From positions 496,001 to 560,000 of the forward strand of contig NZ_JBGGWB010000001.1 in assembly GCF_041321155.1 (NCBI RefSeq): a stretch of 64,000 nucleotides of DNA, given 5' to 3'. Under the pieces are notes generated by a model. It was not told the DNA's origin. It saw only the letters and a program-made list of their open reading frames with translations, and ran no database searches. The translations under genes and the position numbers were made by a program. Shown here piece after piece: positions 51,318 to 59,899 of this stretch. Position 1 is the first letter of the stretch. Each line of letters opens with the position of its first letter. The DNA is from Sphingomonas sp. IW22. Its GTDB lineage: Bacteria; Pseudomonadota; Alphaproteobacteria; Sphingomonadales; Sphingomonadaceae.

Positions 51318-51423
51318 TTGCGCGTTCCTATCTTTGTTTCGCACCCGGTCGAGACGACCGGGTTCCGTTCCCGCCTGTGCCGCAGGGTGCGGCGGCGACG
51401 GGAACGGTCATTCCCGTTGCGGA

Positions 51424-52227
51424 TTAGCCGCGGGTCTGCGCGCCGCCAACCTGACCGGCAGTTGCCGAAGGCTTGGCAGCAGCAGCGGCCGGCTTTGCCG
51501 TCGAAGCAGCAGCAGCAGCGGCAGCCGTCGGACGCACCGCGCCGTTCGAAGCGAGGTAGCCGAGGACGTTGGTCGAGAAAGCCGACAGGTCCTCTGCGAT
51601 CGCCTTGTTGCGACGCTGCAGCCAGTTATAGGCAAGCACCGCAGGCACGGCGACGGCCAGACCCAGTGCGGTCATGATCAGTGCTTCACCGACCGGACCG
51701 GCAACCGCGTCGATCGACGCCTGACCCGACATGCCGATCTTCACCAGCGCGCGGTAGATACCGATAACGGTACCGAACAGACCGATGAACGGTGCGGTTG
51801 CGCCGACGGTCGCGAGGAACGCCAGACCACCGCCCAGCTTCGAGTTGATCGCGGCTTCCGAACGCGCGAGCGAGCCGTGCAGCCAGTCATGCGCTTCGAC
51901 CGGATCGGTCAGCTTTGAGTGCTGGGCCTGTGCTTCCAGACCATCGTCAACCAGCTGACGATAAGCCGAGTTCTTTTCCAGCTTCGCTGCACCTTCGCGC
52001 AGGCTGGTCGAACGCCAGAACTCGGCGCGGACGCGCTTCGCCTGGTTCATGATCTTCTGCTGTTCGAACAGCTTGGTGAACAGGATGTAGAACGAAGCGA
52101 CCGACATGATGACCATGATCGCGAAGGTACCCTGGGCGATGATGCCGCCCTGTTCCAGCGCGGCCATCAGGCCATAGGGGTTTTCGCCTTCAGCCGCGGG
52201 TGCGGCGGCAAGGATGGTGGTGAGCAT
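51424..52227 (-). CDS. exbB: ExbB/MotA/TolQ proton channel protein
   Basis: A 267-residue ExbB. The first transmembrane helix (GTFAIMVIMSVASFYILFTKLFEQQK) is followed by a cytoplasmic region with REGAAKLEKNSAYRQLVDDG. The conserved paired helices (LAFLATVGATAPFIGLFGTVIGIYRALVKIGMSGQASIDAVAGPVGEALIMTALGLAVAVPAVLAYNWLQRRNK) form the proton channel. It ends in an Ala-rich tail. With ExbD it uses the proton-motive force to energise TonB for outer-membrane uptake. Confidence 0.96.
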   Translation of the reverse strand: MLTTILAAAPAAEGENPYGLMAALEQGGIIAQGTFAIMVIMSVASFYILFTKLFEQQKIMNQAKRVRAEFWRSTSLREGAAKLEKNSAYRQLVDDGLEAQAQHSKLTDPVEAHDWLHGSLARSEAAINSKLGGGLAFLATVGATAPFIGLFGTVIGIYRALVKIGMSGQASIDAVAGPVGEALIMTALGLAVAVPAVLAYNWLQRRNKAIAEDLSAFSTNVLGYLASNGAVRPTAAAAAAASTAKPAAAAAKPSATAGQVGGAQTRG

Positions 52228-52297
52228 GTTCAGGTGGATCCTCTAAGAAAGGTTGGGGCCGGTCCGGGTCGCGAGGACCCGAGCCAAAGAGTCGTCA

Positions 52298-52972
52298 CTA
52301 TTCGGGAAGGCGCCAAACGACACGGCGCGACTGCTTGGTCGAGATCGGGTTGCCATTCTGGTCCTGCGCAGGCGTGTAGCGCCCGCGACGGGTGATCGCC
52401 CGGCAAGCCGCGTCATCCAATGCTCGCGAGCCGCTGGATGCGGTCACGGTGCAGTTTTCGACGCGCCCGCTGGTATTGATCGTCCAGCTGATGGCGGTGG
52501 TCCCCTGCTCTTCCGCACGGATCGCGCTGGGCGGATAGTCGTCCTGCGTAATCCAGTCGGCCGGGTTGCCCCGAGCGCCTGCGGCCTTGTTCACGACCGG
52601 CGCGGGCGGCGCGGGCGGCGCCACGGGCGCGGGAGGTGCGGGCGGTGCTGCGACCGGCACTTCCACATACACCGGAGGCGGCGTCCGTACCGCCTGGACC
52701 TGAACCGGCGGCGGCGTGGTCTTGACGATCGGCGGCGGGGTCACGACCGGCGGCGGGGTCGTAGGCTGTTCCGGCGGCGGGGGCGGCGGCTCCTCAGGCG
52801 GGGGCGGCGGCTCCTCTACCACGTCGAACGTACTCATCTTTTCCTGGACCTGCTTGACATATTGAAATGCCAAGCCGGTCATGAAGGCATAGCCCAGGAC
52901 CGCGTGAATCGCCACGACGACAACGATCGCGATGATCCGGCCAGAGCCTGCTTTTTGGTCAGCATAGGCCAT
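52298..52972 (-). CDS. tonB: TonB energy-transducing protein
   Basis: A 224-residue TonB. An N-terminal signal anchor (SGRIIAIVVVVAIHAVLGYAFMTGLAFQ, with the conserved His) is followed by a long Pro-rich spacer (EEPPPPPEEPPPPPPEQP…). The C-terminal TonB domain has YPPSAIRAEEQGTTAISWTINTSGRVENCTVTASSGSRALDDAACRAITRRGRYTPAQDQNGNPI. It spans the periplasm to push TonB-dependent receptors. It is the first gene of tonB-exbB-exbD-exbD. Confidence 0.95.
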   Translation of the reverse strand: MAYADQKAGSGRIIAIVVVVAIHAVLGYAFMTGLAFQYVKQVQEKMSTFDVVEEPPPPPEEPPPPPPEQPTTPPPVVTPPPIVKTTPPPVQVQAVRTPPPVYVEVPVAAPPAPPAPVAPPAPPAPVVNKAAGARGNPADWITQDDYPPSAIRAEEQGTTAISWTINTSGRVENCTVTASSGSRALDDAACRAITRRGRYTPAQDQNGNPISTKQSRRVVWRLPE

Positions 52973-53221
52973 TCAGTAACGACACTCCCTCAATTCCCGC
53001 GAGTGGGCCTTCAGCCCCGCACGTCGAACACATTGTGCCCAAAATGCGGCGGCGCGCCAAGCCCGCTGCTCCGGTGTGGCACGCGGCCTGTTCGGAGCCC
53101 GGATTGTTATCGTCGCATCCGACGTGACGCAAACGGTTTGTCGGACGCAACAAACGTATAAACGGCGTATGGCGTTTTTATTTCTGTAACCCTGGCGTCG
53201 GATCGCATACATATCGCCGCC

Positions 53222-54082
53222 ATGAACCTGCCTCTTTTGCTAACGATAACATTCGCTTCTGCCACCCTGAATGTGGAAGGTTTCCCGCAAATCATGGCGG
53301 AAACCGGGCAGTCTGCCGCATCGACGCAACCGACCGTCCCATATGCGGTGACGGTGGACCGGGTGCTGAAGGCGCCGTTGATCATCGATGCCACCATTCG
53401 AAGCGCGGTGCGCATAAAAGGCGCCGAAGCGGCGGACGTGAGAACGAATCGTATACGCTATTATGTCGAGGCCGATGTCGTAGCGCTGATTCGCGGCCCC
53501 GGTGCGGTGCCGCCCCGGCTCGGCTGGCTGGTCGACGTGCCGGTGGATGAGCGCGGGCGGGCGCCGCAGTTGAAGCGTCAGCGCGTTATCGCCTTTGCAC
53601 GTACCGTTTCGGGACGGCCCGGCCAGATCCAGCTGATCGCGCGTGATTCGCAAATTCCATGGAGCGCGGGCGACGACGCGCAGATAAAGCGGGTCGTTCG
53701 CGACGTGCTGTCACCGGAAGCGCCCCCGACGATCACCGGCATCGGCAATGTCTTCCACGTACCGGGCACTTTACCGGGTGAAGGCGAGACCCAGATATTC
53801 CTTCAAACCGAAAGCGGGGATCCCGTTTCGATCCTCGTGCTGCGGCGGCCGGGCGAAGAACGGCGCTGGGCCGTGGCACTGGGAGAGATTGTCGATGAGG
53901 CCGCCGGACCGCCCGCGCGCGACACACTTCTTTGGTATCGCCTCGCCTGTGGCCTCCCGCGCACATTGCCCGAAAGCGCAACCGCGAACGAAGAACCGGC
54001 CCGCGCGGCGCTGGCCATTGAAGATTATACCTATGTGCTGAACGCGCTGGGTCGATGCGAAAGCGCCGAGCCGGACGCCTAA
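53222..54082 (+). CDS. Exported hypothetical protein
   Basis: A 286-residue protein with an N-terminal hydrophobic segment (MNLPLLLTITFASATLNVEGFPQIMA). It is not assigned to a named family. Residues 40-200 are beta-rich (YAVTVDRVLKAPLIIDATIRSAVRIKG, RIRYYVEADVVALIRGPGAVPPRLGWLVDVPVDERG). The C-terminal part has TEDYTYVLNALGRC-like helical sequence (IEDYTYVLNALGRCESAEPD). It is probably periplasmic and resembles uncharacterised sphingomonad proteins. It overlaps the convergent reductase gene by 4 bases. Confidence 0.72.
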   Translation: MNLPLLLTITFASATLNVEGFPQIMAETGQSAASTQPTVPYAVTVDRVLKAPLIIDATIRSAVRIKGAEAADVRTNRIRYYVEADVVALIRGPGAVPPRLGWLVDVPVDERGRAPQLKRQRVIAFARTVSGRPGQIQLIARDSQIPWSAGDDAQIKRVVRDVLSPEAPPTITGIGNVFHVPGTLPGEGETQIFLQTESGDPVSILVLRRPGEERRWAVALGEIVDEAAGPPARDTLLWYRLACGLPRTLPESATANEEPARAALAIEDYTYVLNALGRCESAEPDA

Positions 54083-54846
54083 TCCCGTTCGAGGTGGAGG
54101 AAATCGCGGGCAAAATCGTGCAGGCCCGCGCCGCCATCCACGAACAGTGTCTGGCCGGTGCTGGCGCGCGCCTGCGCCAGATGGACGACGGCGGCGGCGA
54201 CATCCTGTGGCCGTGACAGGCGCCCGAGCGGCATCGACGCCGCCAGCCGCGCCAGCTGCGCCTCGCCGTAATCGTCGGTCGGAATGGTGAGGCCCGGCGC
54301 CACGGCATTGACCCGCACCTGCGGCGCCAGCACACGGGCCAGCGTCCGCGTCGCTTCCGCCAGCGCCTGTTTCGACAGGGTGTAAGCGAGCTGGTCGGCG
54401 GGCGGGTGCGCGATCCGCTGGTCGAGGATGTTGACCACCGCCCCCTCCCCGCCGTCGCCCAGCTCGTTTGCCAGCGCGCGGGCCAACACGACCGGTGCGG
54501 CGGCATTGACGCGAAAATGGTCGATCAGCGCCAGCCCGCCGGGCAGACCCTGTTCCTCCACCTGAAAGCGCGACGCGTTGTTGACCAGCAGTGCCACGGG
54601 CCGCCCAAATGCTGCGGCGGTACGGCCGACCAGCGCGTCGGCGGCATCCAGGTCATCAAGGTCGCAGTCCAGCGTGCGATACGCTGCACCCGCCGCGTCC
54701 AGCCGCTGGATCAGCCACGGCTCAGGCACAGGCGTGCGGCTGGCATGCAGGGCAAGGTCATAACCCGCCTCGCCCAGCGCCGCCGCGATATGCGCGCCCA
54801 GCCGCCGACAGCTTCCGGTGACGAGGGCAAGGGGGCGGGCCGTCAT
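54079..54846 (-). CDS. Short-chain dehydrogenase, pteridine-reductase (FolM)-like
   Basis: A 255-residue SDR. ALVTGSCRRLGAHIAAAL is the NADP(H)-binding TGxxRRLG motif of pteridine reductases rather than the usual TGxxxGIG. NNASRF, VVNILDQRIAHPPADQLAYTLSKQAL (YxxxK catalytic motif) and VRVNAVAPGLTIP follow. The adjacent folB, overlapping by ATGA, suggests reduction of dihydropterin or dihydrofolate, as in FolM. The substrate is inferred from context. Confidence 0.88.
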   Translation of the reverse strand: MTARPLALVTGSCRRLGAHIAAALGEAGYDLALHASRTPVPEPWLIQRLDAAGAAYRTLDCDLDDLDAADALVGRTAAAFGRPVALLVNNASRFQVEEQGLPGGLALIDHFRVNAAAPVVLARALANELGDGGEGAVVNILDQRIAHPPADQLAYTLSKQALAEATRTLARVLAPQVRVNAVAPGLTIPTDDYGEAQLARLAASMPLGRLSRPQDVAAAVVHLAQARASTGQTLFVDGGAGLHDFARDFLHLERD

Positions 54847-55211
54847 CGGCGGTGGCGCACCATGGTGATGCCGATCCGCTCATCCGCCTCGGCAATGGCG
54901 AGCTTCACGATTTCCACCTCGACGCGCAGCACCCGCTCGTCCCCGATGAACAAGGTGTCGGCGATATGATCGGCAACTGCCTCGATCAGCGTGAAATGCA
55001 CGCCCGCCGGCAGGTCGGTCGCCGCGGCCTTCAGATCGAGATAGCTTTTCGACGCCGACAGCGGCGTGTCGGGCGCGAAATGCTCGGCCATCGCCAGATC
55101 GACGGTGATCGAGATCAAAAGCGGCTGCGGCAGATGCGTCTCTTCGGAATAGACGCCGGTCAGCACGTCGACCTTCAGATCGCGCACCTGGAGCTTGAGG
55201 CTGTCGGACAA
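54843..55211 (-). CDS. folB: Dihydroneopterin aldolase (FolB)-like protein
   Basis: A 122-residue FolB-type protein: LQVRDLKVDVLTGVYSEETHLPQPLLISITVDLAMAEHFAPDTPLSASKSYLDLKAAATDLPAGVHFTLIEAVADHIADTLFIGDERVLRVEVEIVKLAIAEADERIGITMVRHR. The VxxxTGVYxEE and LIEAVADHIA blocks match dihydroneopterin aldolases of folate synthesis. The TTG at 55211 is inferred as start; the longer frame from 55406 is shadow sequence. It is translationally coupled to the pteridine-reductase-like gene. Confidence 0.85.
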   Translation of the reverse strand: MSDSLKLQVRDLKVDVLTGVYSEETHLPQPLLISITVDLAMAEHFAPDTPLSASKSYLDLKAAATDLPAGVHFTLIEAVADHIADTLFIGDERVLRVEVEIVKLAIAEADERIGITMVRHRR

Positions 55212-55278
55212 GGATGTCGCCTTGAATGAAGGGAAGGAAACGGGCGCGGCCCTAGCAAAGCCGGGGCCGCGCCGCCAG

Positions 55279-55911
55279 TCAGGCGCTAGCGCTGGGCCGC
55301 GCGCTCGCCGCCGCGTGCCAGCGCCTGACGTTCGCGGCATCATCGGGCACGGCGAGCTTTGCGCGAACGCCAAAGTCGATCGCGACCAGCGCAGTGATGT
55401 CGGCATAGCTGTATCGGTCGGTCGCGATCCATTCGCGTTCAGCCAGACGCGCGTCCAGATCGGCCATGAACGCGTCCCACATCACCTGTCCCCGCTCCAC
55501 CAGTTCGGGCAGCTGCGGCACCGACGGCGCCGCGCCGACCAGCCCGCGTCCGGCAAAGGCCTTTACGCTGTTGCGAAAGAAATAGACCGCTGCGCCGTAA
55601 CCCTCGCCCTCGACACGCCGGGTCCATTGTTCGATGCGGCCGATGTCGATCGCGCTGGTCCCGAACAGCGAGGGTTCGGGCTGCAAAGCCTCCAGATAGC
55701 GACAGATCGCCGCCGATTCGGTCAGCCGCGCTCCGTCATCGGTTTCCAGCACCGGCACCGCGCCCTGCGGATTGATCGACAGGAACGGCTCGCGCAGATG
55801 CTCCCCGGTGCGAAGGTCGATCTCCACCCGGTCGAGCGCAATTCCCTTTTCAGCGGCGAAGATGCGGACCCGGCGTGGGCTGGGCGCCGTCGGCGAATCG
55901 TAAAGGCGCAT
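55279..55911 (-). CDS. Glutathione S-transferase
   Basis: A 210-residue GST. The N-terminal thioredoxin-like domain (MRLYDSPTAPSPRRVRIFAAEKGIALDRVEIDLRTGEHLREPFLSINPQGAVPVLETDDGARLTESAAICRYLE) has the ESxAI glutathione-binding motif and cis-Pro. The C-terminal helical domain has WIATDRYSYADITALVAIDF. The electrophile substrate is unknown. It lies upstream of folB on the same strand. Confidence 0.92.
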   Translation of the reverse strand: MRLYDSPTAPSPRRVRIFAAEKGIALDRVEIDLRTGEHLREPFLSINPQGAVPVLETDDGARLTESAAICRYLEALQPEPSLFGTSAIDIGRIEQWTRRVEGEGYGAAVYFFRNSVKAFAGRGLVGAAPSVPQLPELVERGQVMWDAFMADLDARLAEREWIATDRYSYADITALVAIDFGVRAKLAVPDDAANVRRWHAAASARPSASA

Positions 55912-55933
55912 CCATTCCCCCTTGTCTTGTCAC

Positions 55934-56512
55934 ATGACAGCGTTATGGCGCGCCGCCCGTGATTGTCACGGCGAAAGGCACCCGCCAGCGTTGTTCGACC
56001 TGATCCCCATTGCCGAAATCGCCCCCGACCGCATCGAAACGCTGCTCGACGCGGCGTTCGGGACCGATCGCCATGGCCGCACCGCCTATCGCCTGCGTGA
56101 CGGGGTAGCGGCGATTCCCGAACTCAGCCTGGCGGCGGTGATCGGGGCGGAACTGGTCGGCAGCATCCAGTGCTGGCCCGTCACGCTGGCCGACGACGAC
56201 GGCGCGCGCGTGCCGATGGTGCTGGTGGGGCCGATTGCGGTGTCGCCGGCGCATCAGGATGTGGGCATCGGCCGGGCGCTGACCCGCGCGGCGATCGCGC
56301 GTGCGGGGCAAGGCGACATTGCCGGCGGCGATGCACTGATGCTGATCGGCGACCCCGACTATTACGGCCGCTTCTTCGGCTTTACCGCCGAGCGGACCGG
56401 CGGATGGCGCCTGCCCGGGTCGTTCGAGGCGCATCGCCTGCTGGCGCTGGGCGATGCGGTGCCGGATCAGGCGGGCGACGTTCGGCCACGGATCAGCGCC
56501 GACGCCGCCTGA
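55934..56512 (+). CDS. GNAT-family acetyltransferase, YhbS-like
   Basis: A GNAT protein of up to 192 residues. The body is LFDLIPIAEIAPDRIETLLDAAFGTDRHGRTAYRLRDGVAAIPELSLAAVIGAELVGSIQCWPVTL…PMVLVGPIAVSPAHQDVGIGRALTRAAIARAG…LMLIGDPDYYGRFFGF. Within it VSPAHQDVGIGRAL is the acetyl-CoA-binding loop. The order matches YhbS-like acetyltransferases. Starts are ambiguous: 55922 (TTG), 55934 (ATG) or the TTG at 55991, which matches the family N-terminus best. It is convergent with ccmH. Confidence 0.85.
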   Translation: MTALWRAARDCHGERHPPALFDLIPIAEIAPDRIETLLDAAFGTDRHGRTAYRLRDGVAAIPELSLAAVIGAELVGSIQCWPVTLADDDGARVPMVLVGPIAVSPAHQDVGIGRALTRAAIARAGQGDIAGGDALMLIGDPDYYGRFFGFTAERTGGWRLPGSFEAHRLLALGDAVPDQAGDVRPRISADAA

Positions 56513-56897
56513 AACTGCGCGCGGCGATCACGCCGCCAATAGCCAGCAGGACCAGCGGCGCGATCCACAGCGGCGCCGTCGCGGCACTGAGCGGGGGGTC
56601 ATAGCTGACATAATCGCCATAGCGTTCGATCAGCCAGTCGCGCACCGCGGTGGCATCCTCCCCCTTCGCGATCCGTTCGCGGACCAGCGCACGCATGTCG
56701 CCCGCCATTTCGGCGTCGGAGTCGGCAATCGCCTGTCCCTGGCACACGATGCAGCGCAGCGTCGCCATCAGCGCTTTCGCCTCCCGCTCCTGTTCGGGGT
56801 CGGGGAGCTGGGTATCGGCCAGCGCCGCGGGCGGGCGGTTCGACTGGGCCAGCACCGGCGCGGTGACAAGAAAAAGGAGCAGGATCAGCCACTTCAC
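56493..56897 (-). CDS. ccmH: Cytochrome c maturation protein CcmH
   Basis: A 134-residue CcmH: signal peptide (MKWLILLLFLVTAPVLAQ), LRCIVCQGQAIADSDAEMAGDMRALVRERIAKGEDATAVRDWLIERYGDYVSYDPP and a C-terminal transmembrane helix with a basic tail. The RCxxC motif reduces apocytochrome c for heme attachment. The GTG start overlaps the ccmG stop (GTGA). It ends the ccm operon here; its 3' end overlaps the convergent GNAT gene by 20 bases. Confidence 0.95.
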   Translation of the reverse strand: MKWLILLLFLVTAPVLAQSNRPPAALADTQLPDPEQEREAKALMATLRCIVCQGQAIADSDAEMAGDMRALVRERIAKGEDATAVRDWLIERYGDYVSYDPPLSAATAPLWIAPLVLLAIGGVIAARSFRRRRR

Positions 56898-57421
56898 CGC
56901 GCATCCTCCAGCGCCTTGAGAATGACGGGCACGTCGCTGGCGTTGATCGGGCCGATATGCTGGTGGGCGATGCGGCCCTGCGCGTCGATCACGAACGTCT
57001 CCGGTACGCCTGACGAGCCGAGCGACAGCTGCACCCGGCTCTGCGGATCGTCGCCGATCCGGGCATAGGGATCGCCATGATCCGACAGGAAACGCTGCAC
57101 CGCAGGGCCGGTGTCGCGGATGGCGATGGCGTCGATGGCCACGCCCTGCTGCTTCAGCTGCATCAGCTGCGGCGCTTCCGCGATGCACGGAATGCACCAG
57201 CTGCCGAACACGTTCAGCAGACGCGGGGCCCCGCCGGTCATGTCCGCGCGCGTCAGGCCGGGCTTGCCGTCCACCATGGCGGGCAGATTGAAATCGGGCA
57301 GCGGCTTGCCGACCAATGCCGATCGGATCGTCGAATTATCGGGCCGGAACAGGCCGTAAAGCGCCACCGCCGCCAGCGCGGCAAAGGCGACCAGCGGCAG
57401 CCAGATCAGCAACCGCTTCAT
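56894..57421 (-). CDS. ccmG: Thiol:disulfide interchange protein CcmG/DsbE
   Basis: A 175-residue membrane-anchored thioredoxin: an N-terminal helix (LLIWLPLVAFAALAAVALYGLF), then KPLPDFNLPAM, NVFGSWCIPCIAEAPQLMQL with the WCxPC active site, and GVPETFVIDAQGRIAHQHIGPI. It delivers electrons to CcmH/apocytochrome. It overlaps ccmF and ccmH. Confidence 0.95.
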   Translation of the reverse strand: MKRLLIWLPLVAFAALAAVALYGLFRPDNSTIRSALVGKPLPDFNLPAMVDGKPGLTRADMTGGAPRLLNVFGSWCIPCIAEAPQLMQLKQQGVAIDAIAIRDTGPAVQRFLSDHGDPYARIGDDPQSRVQLSLGSSGVPETFVIDAQGRIAHQHIGPINASDVPVILKALEDAR

Positions 57422-59343
57422 GCCGCCACCTTTTGCCGCCGCTCACGCCGGACGCGGCCGATCAGGCTGAGCAAGCCGCCCAGCGCAATCAGCCCGCCGC
57501 CAGCCCAGATCAACGTCACGAACGGTTTCCACCATAGTCGCAATTGCCAGCGCCCCTGCCCGTCGGCCTGACCCAGCACGGTATAAAGCTGTCCGTCCGC
57601 GACGGTCAGGATCGCCGCCTCGCTCGTCACGGTCGGCGGGTCGGCAAAGAAGCGGCTTTGCGGCTGCATCCAGAACGGCGCGCCACCGCCCCGGCTGACA
57701 CGCAGCGCCCCTTCGATCGCGGACCAGTTCGGCCCCATGGCAGGACGGATGCCGCGCATCTCCACACGGTACGGCCCGACATCGAACGCATCGCCCACGC
57801 GCGCGGCGACCAGCCGCTCGACGGTGAAGGCCCGCTCGCTCGCCATCCCCGCGACACTGACCGCGACCCCCAGATGCGCGACGACCATGCCCCAGGTGAA
57901 CAGCGGCGTGCGCAGCAGGTTACGCTTCCACAGCGGCGCGACACTGGCCACCGCCAGCCCGGCGGCAAGGCCAAGGCCCAGAATGGCAAACGCACCCGCA
58001 TCGGCGGCGAAGAACAGGAAAAGGGCGGCCGTAAGCAGCGCGACGGCGGTGGGCACGGCTACGCGGCGGGCCAGCGCCGGCCCCTCGTCGCGGCGCCAGC
58101 GGATCATGGGACCAACGGCCATGCCGATCATCAGCGCCAGCGCGATCGGAACCGTCGTCTTTTCAAAAAAGGGCGGGCCGACCGACAATTGCGTGCCCAT
58201 CGCCTGCGCGACGATCGGGTACAGCGTGCCGATCAGGACGATGCCCAGAATGACCGATAATAAAAGGTTGTTCAGCACCAACCCGCCTTCGCGGCTGATC
58301 GGCTCGAACGTGGAGCCTTGCTTGACCGTCCCGATGCGCGCGCCGAACAACGCCAGCGCGCCGCCGATATAAAGGATCAACAGCGCCAGGATGAAGCTGC
58401 CGCGCGTGGGATCGACGGCGAATGCGTGAACGCTGGTCAGCACGCCCGACCGGACCAGAAAAGTGCCGACCATCGACATGCTGAACGCAACGACCGCCAG
58501 CATCACCGTCCATGCGCGAAGGCCATCGCGCGTCGCCAGCACCGTCACCGAATGCAACAGCGCCGTCGCCGCCAGCCACGGCATCAGCGAAGCATTCTCG
58601 ACCGGGTCCCAGAACCACCAGCCGCCCCAGCCCAGCTCATAATAGGCCCAGTAGCTGCCCGCCGTGATGCCGATGGTCAGGAAAATCCACGCCCCCAGTA
58701 CCCATGGCCGCATCGCGCGGGCGAATGCCGCGCCTACATCGCGCGTCACCAGCGCACCGACGGCAAAGCTGAACGCCACCGACAGTCCGACATAGCCGAG
58801 GTACAGCGTCGGCGGGTGGAAGGCGAGGCCGGGGTCCTGCAACAACGGGTTCAGCCCGTTGCCGTTGGCCGGTGCCGGGCTGAGCCGGGCAAAGGGGTTG
58901 GAAGCGAACAGCAGAAACGTGTAAAAGCCAAGCGCGATCATCGCCTGCGCGCCCAGCGTCGCGATCAGCGTGCTCGTCTCAAGCCGCCGCTCGATCAAAG
59001 CGATGGCTGCCCCCGCCAGGCTCAGCACCGTGACCCACAGCAGCATCGAGCCTTCGTGATTTCCCCAAGCGCCGGCGATCTTGTAGATCATCGGCTTGGC
59101 AGAATGGCTGTTCTGCGCGACCAGCAGCACCGACATGTCGGATCGCATGAACAAAAGGATCAGCAACGCGAAGGCCATTACGGCCAGCAACCCCTGCGCG
59201 ACCGCCGCCGGGCGGACACCGGCCATCAACTGTGCGGCGGCATCATGTCCGCGCGTGACCAGTCCCGCCACGGAAAGCCCCAGTTGCAGCAGCGCCAGCG
59301 CCGCGGCGAGCCACAGCGCGGCCAGACCGGCTTCGGCGATCAT
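57418..59343 (-). CDS. ccmF: Cytochrome c heme lyase subunit CcmF
   Basis: A 641-residue polytopic protein with about 15 membrane helices. The heme-handling WWD region YYELGWGGWWFWDPVENASLMPWLAATALLHS and conserved His in GAWGNHEGSMLLWV and PPTLYLGYVG match CcmF. The C-terminal periplasmic region is SREGGLVLNNLLL… It attaches heme to apocytochrome c together with CcmH. It overlaps ccmE and ccmG by 4 bases each. Confidence 0.96.
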   Translation of the reverse strand: MIAEAGLAALWLAAALALLQLGLSVAGLVTRGHDAAAQLMAGVRPAAVAQGLLAVMAFALLILLFMRSDMSVLLVAQNSHSAKPMIYKIAGAWGNHEGSMLLWVTVLSLAGAAIALIERRLETSTLIATLGAQAMIALGFYTFLLFASNPFARLSPAPANGNGLNPLLQDPGLAFHPPTLYLGYVGLSVAFSFAVGALVTRDVGAAFARAMRPWVLGAWIFLTIGITAGSYWAYYELGWGGWWFWDPVENASLMPWLAATALLHSVTVLATRDGLRAWTVMLAVVAFSMSMVGTFLVRSGVLTSVHAFAVDPTRGSFILALLILYIGGALALFGARIGTVKQGSTFEPISREGGLVLNNLLLSVILGIVLIGTLYPIVAQAMGTQLSVGPPFFEKTTVPIALALMIGMAVGPMIRWRRDEGPALARRVAVPTAVALLTAALFLFFAADAGAFAILGLGLAAGLAVASVAPLWKRNLLRTPLFTWGMVVAHLGVAVSVAGMASERAFTVERLVAARVGDAFDVGPYRVEMRGIRPAMGPNWSAIEGALRVSRGGGAPFWMQPQSRFFADPPTVTSEAAILTVADGQLYTVLGQADGQGRWQLRLWWKPFVTLIWAGGGLIALGGLLSLIGRVRRERRQKVAA

Positions 59344-59774
59344 TGCTCCAGCGTCTCGGCAGCGGCCATTCGCCCCGCCATTTCGGGGGGCATGTAACGC
59401 TCGTCATGCTTGGCGAGCAGATTGTCGGCGGCAAAGCTGCCGTCGGCGCGGAATTGCCCTTCGGCCACGACGCCCGATCCTTCCTTGAACAAATCGGGGG
59501 TGATGCCGCTGAACGTCACGGGCACGGTGGCCTTTCCGTCAGTCACGGTGAAGGCGATGGTCACGCCGTCGCCCTGCCGCTTGATCGACCCTTTCTCGAC
59601 CATGCCGCCCAGTCGTACCGCACGGCCGGTCGGCGGCGCCTTGCCCGCCACATCGGCGGGGGCGTAGAAAAATGCCGCTTCGTCCTGCAACGCCGACAGG
59701 GCCAGCGCGCTGGCACCCATGACGGCGGCCAGACCCAGCGCGACCAGCGCGAGCCGTTGATGCTTTGCCTTCAT
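59340..59774 (-). CDS. ccmE: Heme chaperone CcmE
   Basis: A 144-residue CcmE: N-terminal anchor (RLALVALGLAAVMGASALALSAL), OB-fold (GRAVRLGGMVEKGSIKRQGDGVTIAFTVTDGKATVPVTFSGITPDLFKEGSGVVAEGQF) and the C-terminal LLAKHDERYMPPEM. The His of HDERY forms the covalent heme link and the Tyr is the axial ligand. It overlaps ccmD (ATGA) and ccmF. Confidence 0.95.
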   Translation of the reverse strand: MKAKHQRLALVALGLAAVMGASALALSALQDEAAFFYAPADVAGKAPPTGRAVRLGGMVEKGSIKRQGDGVTIAFTVTDGKATVPVTFSGITPDLFKEGSGVVAEGQFRADGSFAADNLLAKHDERYMPPEMAGRMAAAETLEQ

Positions 59775-59899
59775 TTGCGGCGCAGCGCCTCTGCCGCGCG
59801 TTCGGCCCGGCGCATCGACCACCAGCTATGGCCAAGGATGCCCACCGTCGCCAGCGCGGTGACGCCGTACGCCGCCCAGACAAATGCCCATTGGTTCAT
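59771..59899 (-). CDS. ccmD: Heme exporter accessory protein CcmD
   Basis: A 42-residue CcmD: MNQWAFVWAAYGVTALATVGILGHSWWSMRRAERAAEALRRK. It has one transmembrane helix with the conserved W..Y start and the basic cytoplasmic tail. It helps release holo-CcmE from the CcmABC complex. It is coupled by ATGA overlaps to ccmC and ccmE. Confidence 0.92.
   Translation of the reverse strand: MNQWAFVWAAYGVTALATVGILGHSWWSMRRAERAAEALRRK

Noticed and set aside
58318..59397. 359-codon plus-strand ORF inside ccmF
   Set aside because: Gln/Arg/His-rich antisense frame of a membrane-protein gene; no independent evidence.
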